Shown here: positions 34,641-44,046 of the stretch, in pieces
Position numbering within the stretch: position 1 is the first letter of the stretch
Layout of the letters: each line of letters opens with the position of its first letter
NCBI RefSeq assembly: GCF_007018905.1
Contig: NZ_CP041402.1
Location: forward strand, 898,501 to 962,500
Reading direction: 5' to 3'
DNA length: 64,000 nt
Source: Tardiphaga sp. vice304
Lineage (GTDB): Bacteria; Pseudomonadota; Alphaproteobacteria; Rhizobiales; Xanthobacteraceae
Program-made: the position numbers and the translations under genes
The notes under the pieces: generated by a model
Databases searched by the model: none
What the model saw: the letters and a program-made list of their open reading frames with translations, nothing else
Told to the model about the DNA's origin: nothing

Positions 34641-37199
34641 GTGAGCGCCACGCCCCCCGACCTCGCCCCATCCCGACCTGAGCCGGAGCTTGCGCAGGCG
34701 CTGCAGCGTGCGCGGATCGCCATTGCGTGGGAGCGATCGTGGCCGCATCTCGGCCGGCTGCTCAGCGTGGTCGGCCTGTTCCTGGTGGCGTCCTGGGCCG
34801 GGCTATGGCTGATGCTGCCGTCGGTGGCCCGCGCCATTGGCCTGGTGCTGTTTGCGCTCGCCGCGCTGGCGACGCTGATCCCGCTCGTCAAGTTCCGCTG
34901 GCCGTCGCGCGAGGAGGGCCTCTCCCGGCTCGACCGCGGCACCGGCATCCGGCATCGCCCGGCCACGGCGCTGAGCGACACGCTGGCGACGCAGGACCCG
35001 GTGGCGCGCGCGCTGTGGCTGGTGCAGCGCGAGCGCACGCTGGCCTCGCTCGACAAGATCCGCGCCGGCCTGCCGTCGCCGCGGCTCGCCATCCACGATC
35101 CCTGGGCGCTGCGCGCACTGGTCGCGGTGCTGCTGTTTGCCACCTGGTTTGCCGCGTCGGGCGAGCACGGCGCGCGGATCATGGCCGCGTTCAACTGGCA
35201 GGGCGTGCTGCCGCCGAGCAATGTCCGCGTCGATGCCTGGGTGACCCCGCCGGCCTATACCGGGCGTGCGCCGATCATTCTTTCCGCCGCCAACAAGGAC
35301 GCCGCCGATGCCAATCTGCTGCCGGTGCCGGCCGGCAGCACGCTGATCGTGCGCTCCAGCGGCGGCACGCTCGATGTCGCGCTGACCGGCGGCATCAGTG
35401 AGGTCGCCCCCACGGCGGAGGCCCCGAAGGGCACCAGCGAGCGGCATTTCACCATCACCACCGACGGCACCGCGCATGTCCGTGCGCCGGCCAGCCAGCC
35501 GGTCTGGAAATTCACCGCCACCGGCGACCGCCCGCCGAGCATCGCGCTGGCGAGGGACCCCGAGCGCCAGGCGCGCGGGTCGCTGCAAATGTCCTACAGG
35601 CTCGAGGACGATTACGGCGTCACCGAAGCCCGCGCGCAATTTGCCGCCCGCGAGTCCGACGCCCGGGGGGCCAAGCCGCGGCCGCTGTTCGAGCCGCCGT
35701 CATTCTCGCTGGTGCTGCCCAATGCGCGGACCCGCAACGGCGTCGGCCAGACGGTCAAGGACCTCTCGGAAGACCCCTATGCCGGGGCGGACGTCACGCT
35801 GACCCTGACCGCCAAGGACGAGGCCGGCAATGAGGGCCAGAGCGAACCGTTCGCCACCCGGCTGCCGGAGCGGCTGTTCACCAAGCCGCTGCCGCGCGCG
35901 CTGATCGAGCAGCGCCGGATCTTGGCGCTCGACGCCAACCAGCGCGGCCAGATCGGCGTCGCATTGGAAGCGATGATGATCGCGCCGGAAGCTTTCACGC
36001 CGGAGGCCGGGCAGTATCTCGGCCTGCGCAGCGTGATGAGCCAGCTCGACCGCGCCCGCACCGATGCGGCGTTGCGCGAGGTGGTGGCCTCGCTGTGGTC
36101 GCTCGCCGTGACCATCGAGGACGGCGACATCACCGACGTCGACAAGGCGCTGAAGGCCGCGCAGGAGGCGCTCAAGCAGGCGCTGGAACGCGGCGCCAGC
36201 GACGAGGAAATCAAGAAGCTCACGGAAAATCTTCGCGCCGCGCTGGATAATTTCCTCAAGCATCTCGCCGAGAAGATGAAGGAGAATCCGCAGCAGCTGG
36301 CGCGTCCGCTCGACAAGAACACCAAGGTGATGCGGCAGCAGGACCTCAACAACATGATCGAGCGTATGGAGCGGCTGTCGCGCTCCGGCGACAAGGACGC
36401 CGCCAAGCAGCTGCTCGAACAGATGCAGCAGATGCTGGAAAACCTGCAGATGGCGCAGCCCGGCCAGCAGGGCGACGGCGAGATGGAGCAGGCGCTGAAC
36501 GAACTCGGCGACATGATCCGCAAGCAGCAGCAATTGCGCGACAAGACCTTCAAGCAGGGCCAGGAATCCCGCGAGCAGCGCCGCCAGCGCCAAGCCAAGC
36601 CGGGCGAGCAGGGCATGGGCGATCTGCAGCAGGACCAGAAAAGCCTGCGCGACCGCCTGAAGAAGCTGCAGGACCAATTGGCCAAGCAGGGCATGGGCCA
36701 GGGACAGAAGGGCCAAAAGGGCGAGAAAGGCCAAAAGGGCCAGAGCGGGCAGGGCGAACAGGGCCAGCAGGGCGATCCCGGCGATGGCGATGATGGTGAC
36801 GGATTGGGCGAGGCCGATTCGGCGATGGGCGATGCCGATGGCCGGCTCGGCGACGGCAATGCCGACGGCGCGGTCGATTCGCAGGGCAAGGCGCTTGATG
36901 CGCTGCGCAAGGGCGCGCAGAAGCTGGCGCAGGCGATGCAGCCCGGCGAGGGCGAAGGCCAGCAGGACGGTCCCGGCAACAATCCCGGTCGCCAGCAGGG
37001 CGCCGGCCGCCAGACCGATCCGCTCGGCCGCCCGCTGCAGGGCCGCGACCTTGGCGATGATCTCAGCGTGAAAATCCCCGGCGAGATCGACGTGCAGCGG
37101 GTGCGGAGAATTCTGGAAGAACTCCGCCGCCGCCTCGGCGACACCGCCCGCCCGCAGCTCGAACTCGACTATATCGAGCGGCTGCTGAAGGATTATTGA
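34641..37199 (+). CDS. DUF4175/TIGR02302 family membrane protein
   Basis: 852 residues. Hydrophobic helices lie at about 45-65, 70-90 and 155-175; a beta-rich region follows to about 410, then a long charged helical region (about 420-650) rich in Gln, Lys and Glu, and a low-complexity G/Q/K/D/E segment at about 680-780 with repeats of the type GQKGQKGEKGQKGQ. The C-terminus ends in a conserved IDVQRVRRILEELRRR helix. The function is unknown, though the family is widely conserved in alphaproteobacteria. The GTG start at 34641 has GGAGATCG upstream. Confidence 0.85.
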   Translation: MSATPPDLAPSRPEPELAQALQRARIAIAWERSWPHLGRLLSVVGLFLVASWAGLWLMLPSVARAIGLVLFALAALATLIPLVKFRWPSREEGLSRLDRGTGIRHRPATALSDTLATQDPVARALWLVQRERTLASLDKIRAGLPSPRLAIHDPWALRALVAVLLFATWFAASGEHGARIMAAFNWQGVLPPSNVRVDAWVTPPAYTGRAPIILSAANKDAADANLLPVPAGSTLIVRSSGGTLDVALTGGISEVAPTAEAPKGTSERHFTITTDGTAHVRAPASQPVWKFTATGDRPPSIALARDPERQARGSLQMSYRLEDDYGVTEARAQFAARESDARGAKPRPLFEPPSFSLVLPNARTRNGVGQTVKDLSEDPYAGADVTLTLTAKDEAGNEGQSEPFATRLPERLFTKPLPRALIEQRRILALDANQRGQIGVALEAMMIAPEAFTPEAGQYLGLRSVMSQLDRARTDAALREVVASLWSLAVTIEDGDITDVDKALKAAQEALKQALERGASDEEIKKLTENLRAALDNFLKHLAEKMKENPQQLARPLDKNTKVMRQQDLNNMIERMERLSRSGDKDAAKQLLEQMQQMLENLQMAQPGQQGDGEMEQALNELGDMIRKQQQLRDKTFKQGQESREQRRQRQAKPGEQGMGDLQQDQKSLRDRLKKLQDQLAKQGMGQGQKGQKGEKGQKGQSGQGEQGQQGDPGDGDDGDGLGEADSAMGDADGRLGDGNADGAVDSQGKALDALRKGAQKLAQAMQPGEGEGQQDGPGNNPGRQQGAGRQTDPLGRPLQGRDLGDDLSVKIPGEIDVQRVRRILEELRRRLGDTARPQLELDYIERLLKDY

Positions 37200-37207
37200 G
37201 GGCTTCT

Positions 37208-37290
37208 TTCTTCCCCTCTCCTGACCGCGCTGCGCGCGGCCACCCTCTCCCGCCTTCGCAAGGCTTCGCTTTGCTTGTCGGAGAGGGGAT
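37208..37290. repeat. Palindromic repeat of the CCCTCTCC family (family D, divergent)
   Basis: CTTCCCCTCTCC at the left and GGAGAGGGGATG at the right are inverted, with GCGCTGCGCGC and a TTCGCAAGGCTTCGC segment inside. It separates the convergent DUF4175 and cpdR genes. Confidence 0.65.
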
Positions 37291-37320
37291 GTCAGAACTG
37301 CAACGCTGTCGCTTAAAGGC

Positions 37321-37695
37321 CTATTTCTGCGCCTTCGACGCCAGCGCATCTGCCACGGCGGTGCGGATATCCGCCACCGAGAACGGCTTCGTCACCACGT
37401 CATGCACGATGGCGTTCAATCCCGAGGCGCGTTCGCGCTGGTCGGCGAAGCCGGTCATCAGCAGGATGATGACCTCGGGAAAATCCCGCGCCGCGGCCAA
37501 AGCCAGCGCGATGCCGTCCATCACCGGCATCTTGATGTCGGTCAGCAGCAGGTCGAACGCGCCGTCCTGATCGGTCAGGATTTCCAGCGCCTCGGCGCCG
37601 TCCTGCGCGGTGACGATCTCGTGGCCGTCCAGCGCGATGGCGCGCGCCACCAGCACGCGCATCGATTCTTCGTCATCGGCAATCAGGATACGCAT
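37321..37695 (-). CDS. cpdR: CpdR-type single-domain response regulator
   Basis: 124 residues, a lone receiver domain. Acidic residues Asp7 and Asp8, phosphoacceptor Asp53 in LLLTDIKMPVMDG, Thr in LMTGFA and Lys in VTKPFS are all present. CpdR controls ClpXP-mediated breakdown of cell-cycle proteins in alphaproteobacteria, being phosphorylated through the CckA-ChpT relay. GGGAG five bases before the ATG at 37695 fixes the start. It may be co-transcribed with the upstream zinc-ribbon gene, 27 bases away. Confidence 0.93.
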   Translation of the reverse strand: MRILIADDEESMRVLVARAIALDGHEIVTAQDGAEALEILTDQDGAFDLLLTDIKMPVMDGIALALAAARDFPEVIILLMTGFADQRERASGLNAIVHDVVTKPFSVADIRTAVADALASKAQK

Positions 37696-37722
37696 CACCA
37701 CTCCCTGCAACGTCCGCGCAAC

Positions 37723-38574
37723 TCAACCCGCCAGGTCACGCTTGTTGAAGAAGCGCACGTCGAGGCTGCGGCCTTCCGGCGGCGGCGACGCCAGCCGCGA
37801 GCGGAACCAGGCCTTGTCGCCGGGATTGAGGCCCTGCTGCTCCAGGACCGCGTTCCAAGCATAGATCTCGGTACCCTTGGCGTCACGGACCACGAAGCGC
37901 AGCCGCGGCAGCGCCACCGGAACGGTCTTGCTGTCGCCGACAATATTGCCCTCGATCACCAACACCGGCTTGCCATCGACCGTCTCGGTCAAGACCTTGA
38001 CGTCGTTGAACGACAGCCCGCGCAGGTTCACATGAATACCTGCCAACTGATAGAAGCCGGCGGTCTGCGGCATCATTCGGACGATGTCGACGCGCCAGAA
38101 CAGCAAGGCCAGGACCAGGGCCGCCATGCCGAAACAGGCCGTGGAAAGGCTCAGCCGCGGCAAAAAAGGCAGGCGTAGCGAAAATTTCGGGGCTAGCCGG
38201 CGCAGCGGCGACAGCCGCGACTTGCGGCCGAAGCGCGGCCCGGCGACGGGTTCGTCCCGGGCCATGGCGGTCCAGTCGGCGTCCGTCACGGGAGCGGCGG
38301 CCTCGGGGAGCTGTTCCGCCGAGATCGACGGGCTTTCGATCTGCGGCACCGCGGCCGGGGCCTCGTCGGCCTCGTCCTCTGTGATACCCCAGGCGCTCAT
38401 GTCCTCGTTCGGGTCGGGCTCGGCCATCGCCGGTACTTTGGCGCGCGCCAGGTCCTCCGGCTGCGCCAGCCAGATCTCCTTGCAGCGCGCACAGCGCACC
38501 TGGCGACCGGCGTCGCCAAAGGTAGCCGGATTGACGGCATAGGATGTCGTACAATTGGGGCAAACGATATGCAT
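37723..38574 (-). CDS. Zinc-ribbon domain protein (MJ0042/DUF3426 type)
   Basis: 283 residues. An N-terminal zinc ribbon with IVCPNCTTSYAV and VRCARCKEIW supplies two Cys pairs; a disordered acidic part follows, a single membrane helix lies at about 170-190, and the C-terminus is a beta-rich periplasmic domain resembling DUF3426. The function is unknown; the topology suggests sensing or assembly in the inner membrane. The start is placed at MHIVCPNC (38574), the common start of homologues; an ATG seven codons upstream (38595) is also open. It lies next to cpdR and ftsE. Confidence 0.85.
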   Translation of the reverse strand: MHIVCPNCTTSYAVNPATFGDAGRQVRCARCKEIWLAQPEDLARAKVPAMAEPDPNEDMSAWGITEDEADEAPAAVPQIESPSISAEQLPEAAAPVTDADWTAMARDEPVAGPRFGRKSRLSPLRRLAPKFSLRLPFLPRLSLSTACFGMAALVLALLFWRVDIVRMMPQTAGFYQLAGIHVNLRGLSFNDVKVLTETVDGKPVLVIEGNIVGDSKTVPVALPRLRFVVRDAKGTEIYAWNAVLEQQGLNPGDKAWFRSRLASPPPEGRSLDVRFFNKRDLAG

Positions 38575-38716
38575 GGAGCGGGTCGCCGATGACATGGCCT
38601 GCAGGTTACAAGATGACTGTTAACGAATCGGAAACCATAACGGTCGCACAACCGAATTACGGTCTCCCCATCGACGGTCATGGAGCCGTCTCGTACCCCA
38701 TCGAACGGAGCTGAAT

Positions 38717-39376
38717 GTGGTCCGGTTCGAAAATGTCGGCTTGCGCTACGGGCTTGGCCCGGAAATTCTGCGCGACCTCAATTTCCAGATCCCCGCGCAC
38801 TCGTTCCAGTTCCTGACGGGCCCCTCGGGCGCCGGCAAGACGTCGCTGCTGCGGCTGTTGTTCCTGTCGATGCGGCCGACCCGCGGCCTGGTCAATCTGT
38901 TCGGCAATGACATCTCGCAGCTCGGCAAGGACGAGATCGCGGATCTGCGCCAGCGCATCGGCATCGTGCTGCAGGATTTCCGTCTGCTCGACCACATGAC
39001 AACTTATGAAAACGTGGCTTTGCCGTTCCGGGTGATGGGCCGCGACGAATCCAGCTACCGCCGCGAGGTCATCGACCTCCTGAAATGGGTCGGCCTCGGA
39101 GAGCGCATGGACGCGCTGCCGCCGATCCTGTCCGGCGGCGAGAAGCAGCGCGCCGCGATCGCGCGGGCGGTGATCGCCCGGCCGCTGCTGCTGCTCGCCG
39201 ACGAGCCGACCGGCAATGTCGATCCGACGCTCGGCCGCCGGCTGTTGCGGCTGTTCATCGAGCTCAACAAGTCCGGCACCGCGGTGATCATCGCCACCCA
39301 TGATATTACCTTGATGGACCAGTATGATGCGCGCCGCATGGTGCTGCATCAGGGACGGCTGCATATTTATGAATAG
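38717..39376 (+). CDS. ftsE: Cell division ATP-binding protein FtsE
   Basis: 219 residues, an ABC ATPase of normal length with Walker A GPSGAGKT, signature LSGGEKQR, Walker B LLLLADEPTGNVD and the switch histidine in IIATHDI. Together with FtsX it forms an inner-membrane complex that activates periplasmic amidases during division. GGAG lies seven bases before the GTG start at 38717. The ftsX gene starts 8 bases after the stop. Confidence 0.96.
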   Translation: MVRFENVGLRYGLGPEILRDLNFQIPAHSFQFLTGPSGAGKTSLLRLLFLSMRPTRGLVNLFGNDISQLGKDEIADLRQRIGIVLQDFRLLDHMTTYENVALPFRVMGRDESSYRREVIDLLKWVGLGERMDALPPILSGGEKQRAAIARAVIARPLLLLADEPTGNVDPTLGRRLLRLFIELNKSGTAVIIATHDITLMDQYDARRMVLHQGRLHIYE

Positions 39377-39384
39377 GCAGGTCG

Positions 39385-40356
39385 ATGAATAGATCTCGCG
39401 ACGACCACGACGCGCTGATGGATCTCGGGCACGATACCCCGCAGGTTCCGGTGAAGGCGCGCAATACCTCGCCGATCGTGCCGCGCGGCTCGATCGCCGG
39501 CCGCGCGCTGGTCGCGGTGGTCGCGATCATGACGTTCCTGGCGTCGCTGACCACCGGCGCGGTGCTGCTGGTCTCCGCCTCGGCGTCGGAATGGCAGTCC
39601 GAGGTCGCCAGCGAGATCACCATCCAGGTCAAGCCGCTGCCCGGCCGCGATCTCGAGCGCGATACGCAGGCGGTGGCCGAGGCCGTCCGCGGCCAGCCGG
39701 GGATCGTCGAAGTGCGGCCCTATACGAAGGCGGAATCCGCCGGCCTGCTGGAGCCCTGGCTCGGCAGCGGCCTGTCGCTCGACGACCTGCCGGTGCCGCG
39801 TGTCATCGTGGCCCGCCTGATGCCGGGCACCACGCTCGATATTGCCGGGCTGCGGGCCCGCGTCACCCAGGTCGCGCCCAATGCCAGCGTCGACGACCAC
39901 CGCGCATGGATCGAGCGGATGCGCTCGATGACCGGGGCGACGGTACTGGCCGGCATCGGCATTCTGGCGCTGGTCATCATCGCCACCCTGATCTCGGTGT
40001 CGTTCGCCACCCGCGGCGCGATGGCCGCGAACCGGCCGATCGTCGAGGTACTGCATTTCGTCGGCGCCACCGACCGCTTCATCGCCAACCGGTTCTTCCG
40101 GCACTTCCTGCGGCTCGGCCTGCAGGGCGGGCTGATCGGCGGCGGGGTGGCGATGCTGGCCTTCGGCTTCTCGGAATCGATCGCCGGCTGGTTTTCCGGC
40201 ACTCCGGTGGGCGACCAGTTCGCAGCCTTGCTCGGCACTTTCGCGCTGCGGCCGTCCGGCTATCTGGCGCTGGCTGCGCAGGCCTGTCTGATCGCCGGGA
40301 TCACCGCCTGGGCCTCGCGGCGCACGCTGTTTTCGACGCTGAACGATATCGAATGA
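39385..40356 (+). CDS. ftsX: Cell division protein FtsX
   Basis: 323 residues. A cytoplasmic N-terminus of about 50 residues, a first helix at about 53-73, a large periplasmic loop (about 75-175) containing VRPYTKAESAGLLEPWLG, then three helices. The form is that of FtsX, which couples the FtsE ATPase to envelope hydrolases. No EnvC-type gene is next to it, although the M23 peptidase at 58732 could play such a part. It is in one operon with ftsE. Confidence 0.94.
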   Translation: MNRSRDDHDALMDLGHDTPQVPVKARNTSPIVPRGSIAGRALVAVVAIMTFLASLTTGAVLLVSASASEWQSEVASEITIQVKPLPGRDLERDTQAVAEAVRGQPGIVEVRPYTKAESAGLLEPWLGSGLSLDDLPVPRVIVARLMPGTTLDIAGLRARVTQVAPNASVDDHRAWIERMRSMTGATVLAGIGILALVIIATLISVSFATRGAMAANRPIVEVLHFVGATDRFIANRFFRHFLRLGLQGGLIGGGVAMLAFGFSESIAGWFSGTPVGDQFAALLGTFALRPSGYLALAAQACLIAGITAWASRRTLFSTLNDIE

Positions 40357-40457
40357 GGCGTGTCGCCAGGCAGATGCGTTTGAAACGGAACGGCGCTGGC
40401 ATCGCCAGCCCCGGCGAAATTATCTAGACTATCGTGGGAGAATTGTACCAAGCCGCC

Positions 40458-41180
40458 ATGTTGCCGCCGACCGACCAGGATCCGATCGATGCCCCCGTGG
40501 CTGCGCCGCCGCGTCGGCGCGTGGTGCGCGCAACCATCGTGGTGTTGTTTGCGCTCGGCTTCATGGTCGGTGCGGTGGGCTTCATCGGTTTTCTCTCGCA
40601 GTTGCGCAGCGGCGAAATCAAGCCCTCCGCCAATGCCGACGGCATCGTCGTGCTCACCGGCGGCTCGTCGCGGGTTTCGGACGCGATCGAACTGCTCGCC
40701 AATGGGTATGGCAAGCGCCTGCTGATCTCCGGCGTGCATCCGACCAACAATGTCAGCGATCTGGCGCGCTCCTTGCCCGACAGCGAACAGCTCCTGACCT
40801 GCTGCGTCGATCTCGATCGCTCGGCGGTCAACACCCGCAGCAATGCGGTGGAGACGCGGCGCTGGGCGCATGAGCGCGGCTTCCGCTCGCTGATCGTGGT
40901 GACGTCGAACTATCACATGCCGCGTGCTATCGTCGAATTGTCGCACGAGATGCCGGATATCGAGCTGATTCCATTCTCGGTGATCGGCGACAAGTGGCGC
41001 GATGAACCCTGGTGGTTCAGCGCGCCGACCTTGCGGCTGCTGTTGTCGGAATACGCCAAATATCTCGCTGCCGAAGTGCGCGTGAGGCTGGCCGGCGCCG
41101 GGCTCGACTTGACGCGGGAGTGGGCCACGCAGCAAACAGAGGCGCCGCGACGACCCCCGGCGCGCATTTCCGCCAATTGA
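40458..41180 (+). CDS. YdcF family protein (DUF218)
   Basis: 240 residues. One membrane helix at about 22-45, then a DUF218 fold with DGIVVLTGGSSRVSDAI, KRLLISGVH and VVTSNYHMPRAIVE. Related proteins include SanA and YdcF; some have been linked to cell-wall precursor traffic, but the activity is unknown. The ATG at 40458 is used; a GTG at 40434 is possible, but neither has a good binding site. The plsC gene begins 4 bases after the stop, and ftsEX lie upstream in the same direction. Confidence 0.88.
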   Translation: MLPPTDQDPIDAPVAAPPRRRVVRATIVVLFALGFMVGAVGFIGFLSQLRSGEIKPSANADGIVVLTGGSSRVSDAIELLANGYGKRLLISGVHPTNNVSDLARSLPDSEQLLTCCVDLDRSAVNTRSNAVETRRWAHERGFRSLIVVTSNYHMPRAIVELSHEMPDIELIPFSVIGDKWRDEPWWFSAPTLRLLLSEYAKYLAAEVRVRLAGAGLDLTREWATQQTEAPRRPPARISAN

Positions 41181-41184
41181 ACGG

Positions 41185-41964
41185 ATGGCCATGACCTCGA
41201 TTTTCGTGCGTTCGTTGATCTACAACGTCTTGTTCTACGTGCTGCTGGTGTTCTGGATCCTGGTCGCCATCCCGACCATGGTGATGCCGCCGCGCGCGTT
41301 CATGGCGGTCGCAAAGGCGTGGGCGCGCAGCAGCGTCTGGCTGATGAGGGTGGTCTGCAACACCCGGACCGAATATCGCGGCCTCGAGAAAATTCCGGCG
41401 GGGCCGCTGATCGTCGCCTCCAAGCACCAGTCGATGTGGGAAACCTTCGCGCTGATGCAGTTCTTCGATGCGCCGCTCTTCATCTACAAGCGAGAACTGG
41501 CGTGGATTCCCTTCTTCGGCTGGTACCTGATGAAGTCGAAGATGATCGGCGTCGATCGCGCAGGGGGCATGCGTTCGCTGATGGACATGGCGCGCCGCGC
41601 GCCGAAGGAAGTGCAGAGCGGCCGGCAACTGATCATCTTCCCGGAGGGCACCCGCACCCCGGTCGAGGCGCCGCCGGACTACAAGACCGGCGTTGGCCAG
41701 ATCTATGTCAATTCGGGCGTGCCGTGCCTGCCGGTGGCGCTGAATTCCGGCCTGTTCTGGCCGCGCCGCACCTTCCTGCGCTATCCCGGCACGCTGGTCG
41801 TGGAGTTCCTCGATCCGCTGCCGGCCGGCCTCGGTCGCAAGGAATTCATCGTCGTGATGAGCACCCGGATCGAGGAAGCCACCAACCGCATCGTCGCCGC
41901 CGCCCGCGTCGAGCAGGCGGAGCTGTTCGGCCGGGTGCCGAATGTGGCTGCGAAAGAGAGCTGA
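41185..41964 (+). CDS. plsC: 1-acyl-sn-glycerol-3-phosphate acyltransferase
   Basis: 259 residues, PlsC type. It adds the second acyl chain to lysophosphatidic acid at the inner membrane. The first motif reads KHQSMWETF, an H(x)4E form of the catalytic H(x)4D; FPEGTRTP is the glycerophosphate-binding motif, and VPCLPVALNSG a later one. A hydrophobic helix at about 10-32 anchors it. Two ATG codons (41185, 41191) are possible starts. It is co-transcribed with the YdcF-like gene; a palindromic repeat follows. Confidence 0.93.
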   Translation: MAMTSIFVRSLIYNVLFYVLLVFWILVAIPTMVMPPRAFMAVAKAWARSSVWLMRVVCNTRTEYRGLEKIPAGPLIVASKHQSMWETFALMQFFDAPLFIYKRELAWIPFFGWYLMKSKMIGVDRAGGMRSLMDMARRAPKEVQSGRQLIIFPEGTRTPVEAPPDYKTGVGQIYVNSGVPCLPVALNSGLFWPRRTFLRYPGTLVVEFLDPLPAGLGRKEFIVVMSTRIEEATNRIVAAARVEQAELFGRVPNVAAKES

Positions 41965-41970
41965 TCTTTC

Positions 41971-42124
41971 TTCCTTCCCTCTCCCCCTGTGGGAGAGGGT
42001 GAATCGAACATGCGGAGCATGTTCGAGACGGGTGAGGGGGTGCCGTAAACACCGAACCCAGCATTACCCCTCATCCGTCTTGGCTTCGCGAAGCCACCTT
42101 CTCCCACAAGGGGAGAAGGAAGAA
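41971..42124. repeat. Palindromic repeat (CTCCCCTTGTGGGAG family, family D copy 1)
   Basis: CTCCCCCTGTGGGAGAGGGT near the left end and CCACCTTCTCCCACAAGGGG near the right end are inverted. Inside lie a GAACATGCGGAGCATGTTC hairpin and GTGAGGGGGTGCCG paired with CCCCTCAT. It is nearly the same as the copy at 44047-44198. It sits between the convergent plsC and chaC genes. Confidence 0.9.
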
Positions 42125-42143
42125 GGCGCGCCGCCGCACCAAG

Positions 42144-42701
42144 CTAGCTTTGCAGCATCGCGGCCAACTGGTGCAGCTTCTGGTCCCTGAAACCTTCCGC
42201 CTCGATCGCCTTCACCGTCGAGAGCACGTAATCGCGGTTGGCGCCGGAGCGGCCGTGGCCCTGTTTCACGAAATGCAGTTGCTCCTGCAGGCTCAGCCGT
42301 CCGGCATATTGCACATGGCCGCGATCGACCACATAGGCCAGCGCGCTGACCCGCTGGCGCGCGTCGTTCTCGAGCCAAACGGATCGCATCACCTCATGAT
42401 AGACGCCGGTGGTCTGCTCGCGTTCGCGCAGATACGCGATGGTCGCCGCCCGCTTGGCAGCTTCGACCTTGAACGCGATGCCGCGGCAGGCGCCGCCGCG
42501 GTCGAGGCCGAGCACGAGGCCCGGCTTTTCCGGCGTGCCGCGGTGGTCCCAGGAATAGACGCACAGCGCGCGGTGCTCGCCGATCAGCCGCGCGGGGGCC
42601 TGCTCGACGAAGTCGAAGCCCGGCCGCCACATCAGCGAGCCATAGCCGAACACCCAGAGCTCGCCGTCGGATTCCGATTCGCCGGTAATGATCGCTTTCA
42701 T
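42144..42701 (-). CDS. chaC: ChaC-type gamma-glutamylcyclotransferase
   Basis: 185 residues. WVFGYGSLMWRPGF near 16-29 is the substrate-binding loop of gamma-glutamylcyclotransferases and the catalytic Glu is probably the one in YLREREQ. Such enzymes split glutathione into oxoproline and cysteinylglycine in the cytosol. The length is typical. The gene lies alone, divergent from the DUF2125 gene. Confidence 0.92.
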   Translation of the reverse strand: MKAIITGESESDGELWVFGYGSLMWRPGFDFVEQAPARLIGEHRALCVYSWDHRGTPEKPGLVLGLDRGGACRGIAFKVEAAKRAATIAYLREREQTTGVYHEVMRSVWLENDARQRVSALAYVVDRGHVQYAGRLSLQEQLHFVKQGHGRSGANRDYVLSTVKAIEAEGFRDQKLHQLAAMLQS

Positions 42702-42822
42702 GCTACGGACCTAGCAGAAACCGCCGTTTGCTGCGACGCGGCTGGGCGCAACCCCGGGCTGCGCGCTGCATCAACCTACCGTCATCGTCGATTTGACAAA
42801 ATCATAGGCTTTACGTCCCGCC

Positions 42823-44025
42823 ATGTCCGATTATCCCTCCGATCAAGTCCTGCCGCGCCAGCGCCGATTGTGGCCCGTGTTCATCCTGCCCGTCCTCGTC
42901 GTCGTTCTGGCGGCGGCATGGACCGGCTTCTGGTTCTTTGCGGCCTCCAAGGTGGACGAGAACGTCGACGCCTGGCGCGCCCGCGAGGCCGCGGCCGGGC
43001 GGATCTATGATTGCGCCGACCGCTCGGTGGCGGGCTTCCCGTTCCGGCTCGAAGTCCGCTGCAGCGGCGTTAGCGTCGCGTTGTTGTCGCAGACTGCAGG
43101 ACAGGCGGCGACGCAGGCCCCGATCACCGCCAAGCTCGGCGAGATCCTGGTGGTCGCGCAGATCTACAGCCCGAAGCTGCTGATCGCCGAGTTCAAGGCG
43201 CCGGCGATCCTGTCCCAGAACGGCCAGCCGGCGATGGCGGTGAACTGGACGCTGGGCCGCAGCAGCGTCGTCGGCCTGCCGGGCACGCCTGAGAGCGCGG
43301 ACCTCGAATTCGACAACGCCTCGGTCGATCGCATCGCGGGCTCCGTTCAGTCCGCTACCGTGCGCGTCCAGCACATCGAATTGCACGGCCGCGCCGCCGA
43401 AGGCTCGACGCCGGACAAGCCGATTCTCGAATCCGCGCTGCAACTCACCGGCGGCAGCATCCTCGACGTCCATCCGCTGCTGGAAACGCCGTTCGACGCC
43501 GATATCCGCACCCGGCTCAGCGGGCTGACCGACGTCTCGCCAAAACCCTGGCCGCAGCGTTTCCGCGAATTGCAGGCCGCCGGCGGCCGCGTCGAGATCG
43601 TGCAGTCGCGGGTCCAGCAGGGCGAAATGGTGTCGCTGGCGACCGGCTCGCTGGGCCTCACGGCGGCGGGCAATCTCGACGGCGAATTGCAGATGACGGT
43701 GGCCGGGCTGGAGAAGCTGATCCCGGCGCTCGGCATCGACAAGCTGCTGGAAATGGGCGTGCCGCAGGCGGCACTGGATCGCTTCGCGCCGGGCGTGAAG
43801 AGCGCCGACGTTAACAATGTGCTCGGCGCGCTCGACCGCGCGATCCCGGGCCTGGGACGGATGGTGCGCCAGAACGCCAATACCGGCGTCGCCGCGGGCA
43901 TCAATTCGCTCGGCACCGAGACCATGCTGGAAGGCAAGAAGGCGCGCAGCTTCCCGCTGAAATTCGTCGATGGCGCGGTGATGCTGGCGTCGCTGAAGAT
44001 CGCGCAGATCCCGCCGTTGTTTTAA
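42823..44025 (+). CDS. DUF2125 family envelope protein
   Basis: 400 residues. One N-terminal helix at about 18-38, then a long beta-rich periplasmic domain with DCADRSVAGFPFRLEVRCSG near 63-82 containing two Cys residues that may pair. The family is conserved in alphaproteobacteria, function unknown. The gene is flanked by a repeat on its 3' side and divergent from chaC; no operon partners are evident. Confidence 0.85.
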   Translation: MSDYPSDQVLPRQRRLWPVFILPVLVVVLAAAWTGFWFFAASKVDENVDAWRAREAAAGRIYDCADRSVAGFPFRLEVRCSGVSVALLSQTAGQAATQAPITAKLGEILVVAQIYSPKLLIAEFKAPAILSQNGQPAMAVNWTLGRSSVVGLPGTPESADLEFDNASVDRIAGSVQSATVRVQHIELHGRAAEGSTPDKPILESALQLTGGSILDVHPLLETPFDADIRTRLSGLTDVSPKPWPQRFRELQAAGGRVEIVQSRVQQGEMVSLATGSLGLTAAGNLDGELQMTVAGLEKLIPALGIDKLLEMGVPQAALDRFAPGVKSADVNNVLGALDRAIPGLGRMVRQNANTGVAAGINSLGTETMLEGKKARSFPLKFVDGAVMLASLKIAQIPPLF

Positions 44026-44046
44026 TAGGTCGCAAAGCAGGGGTTC

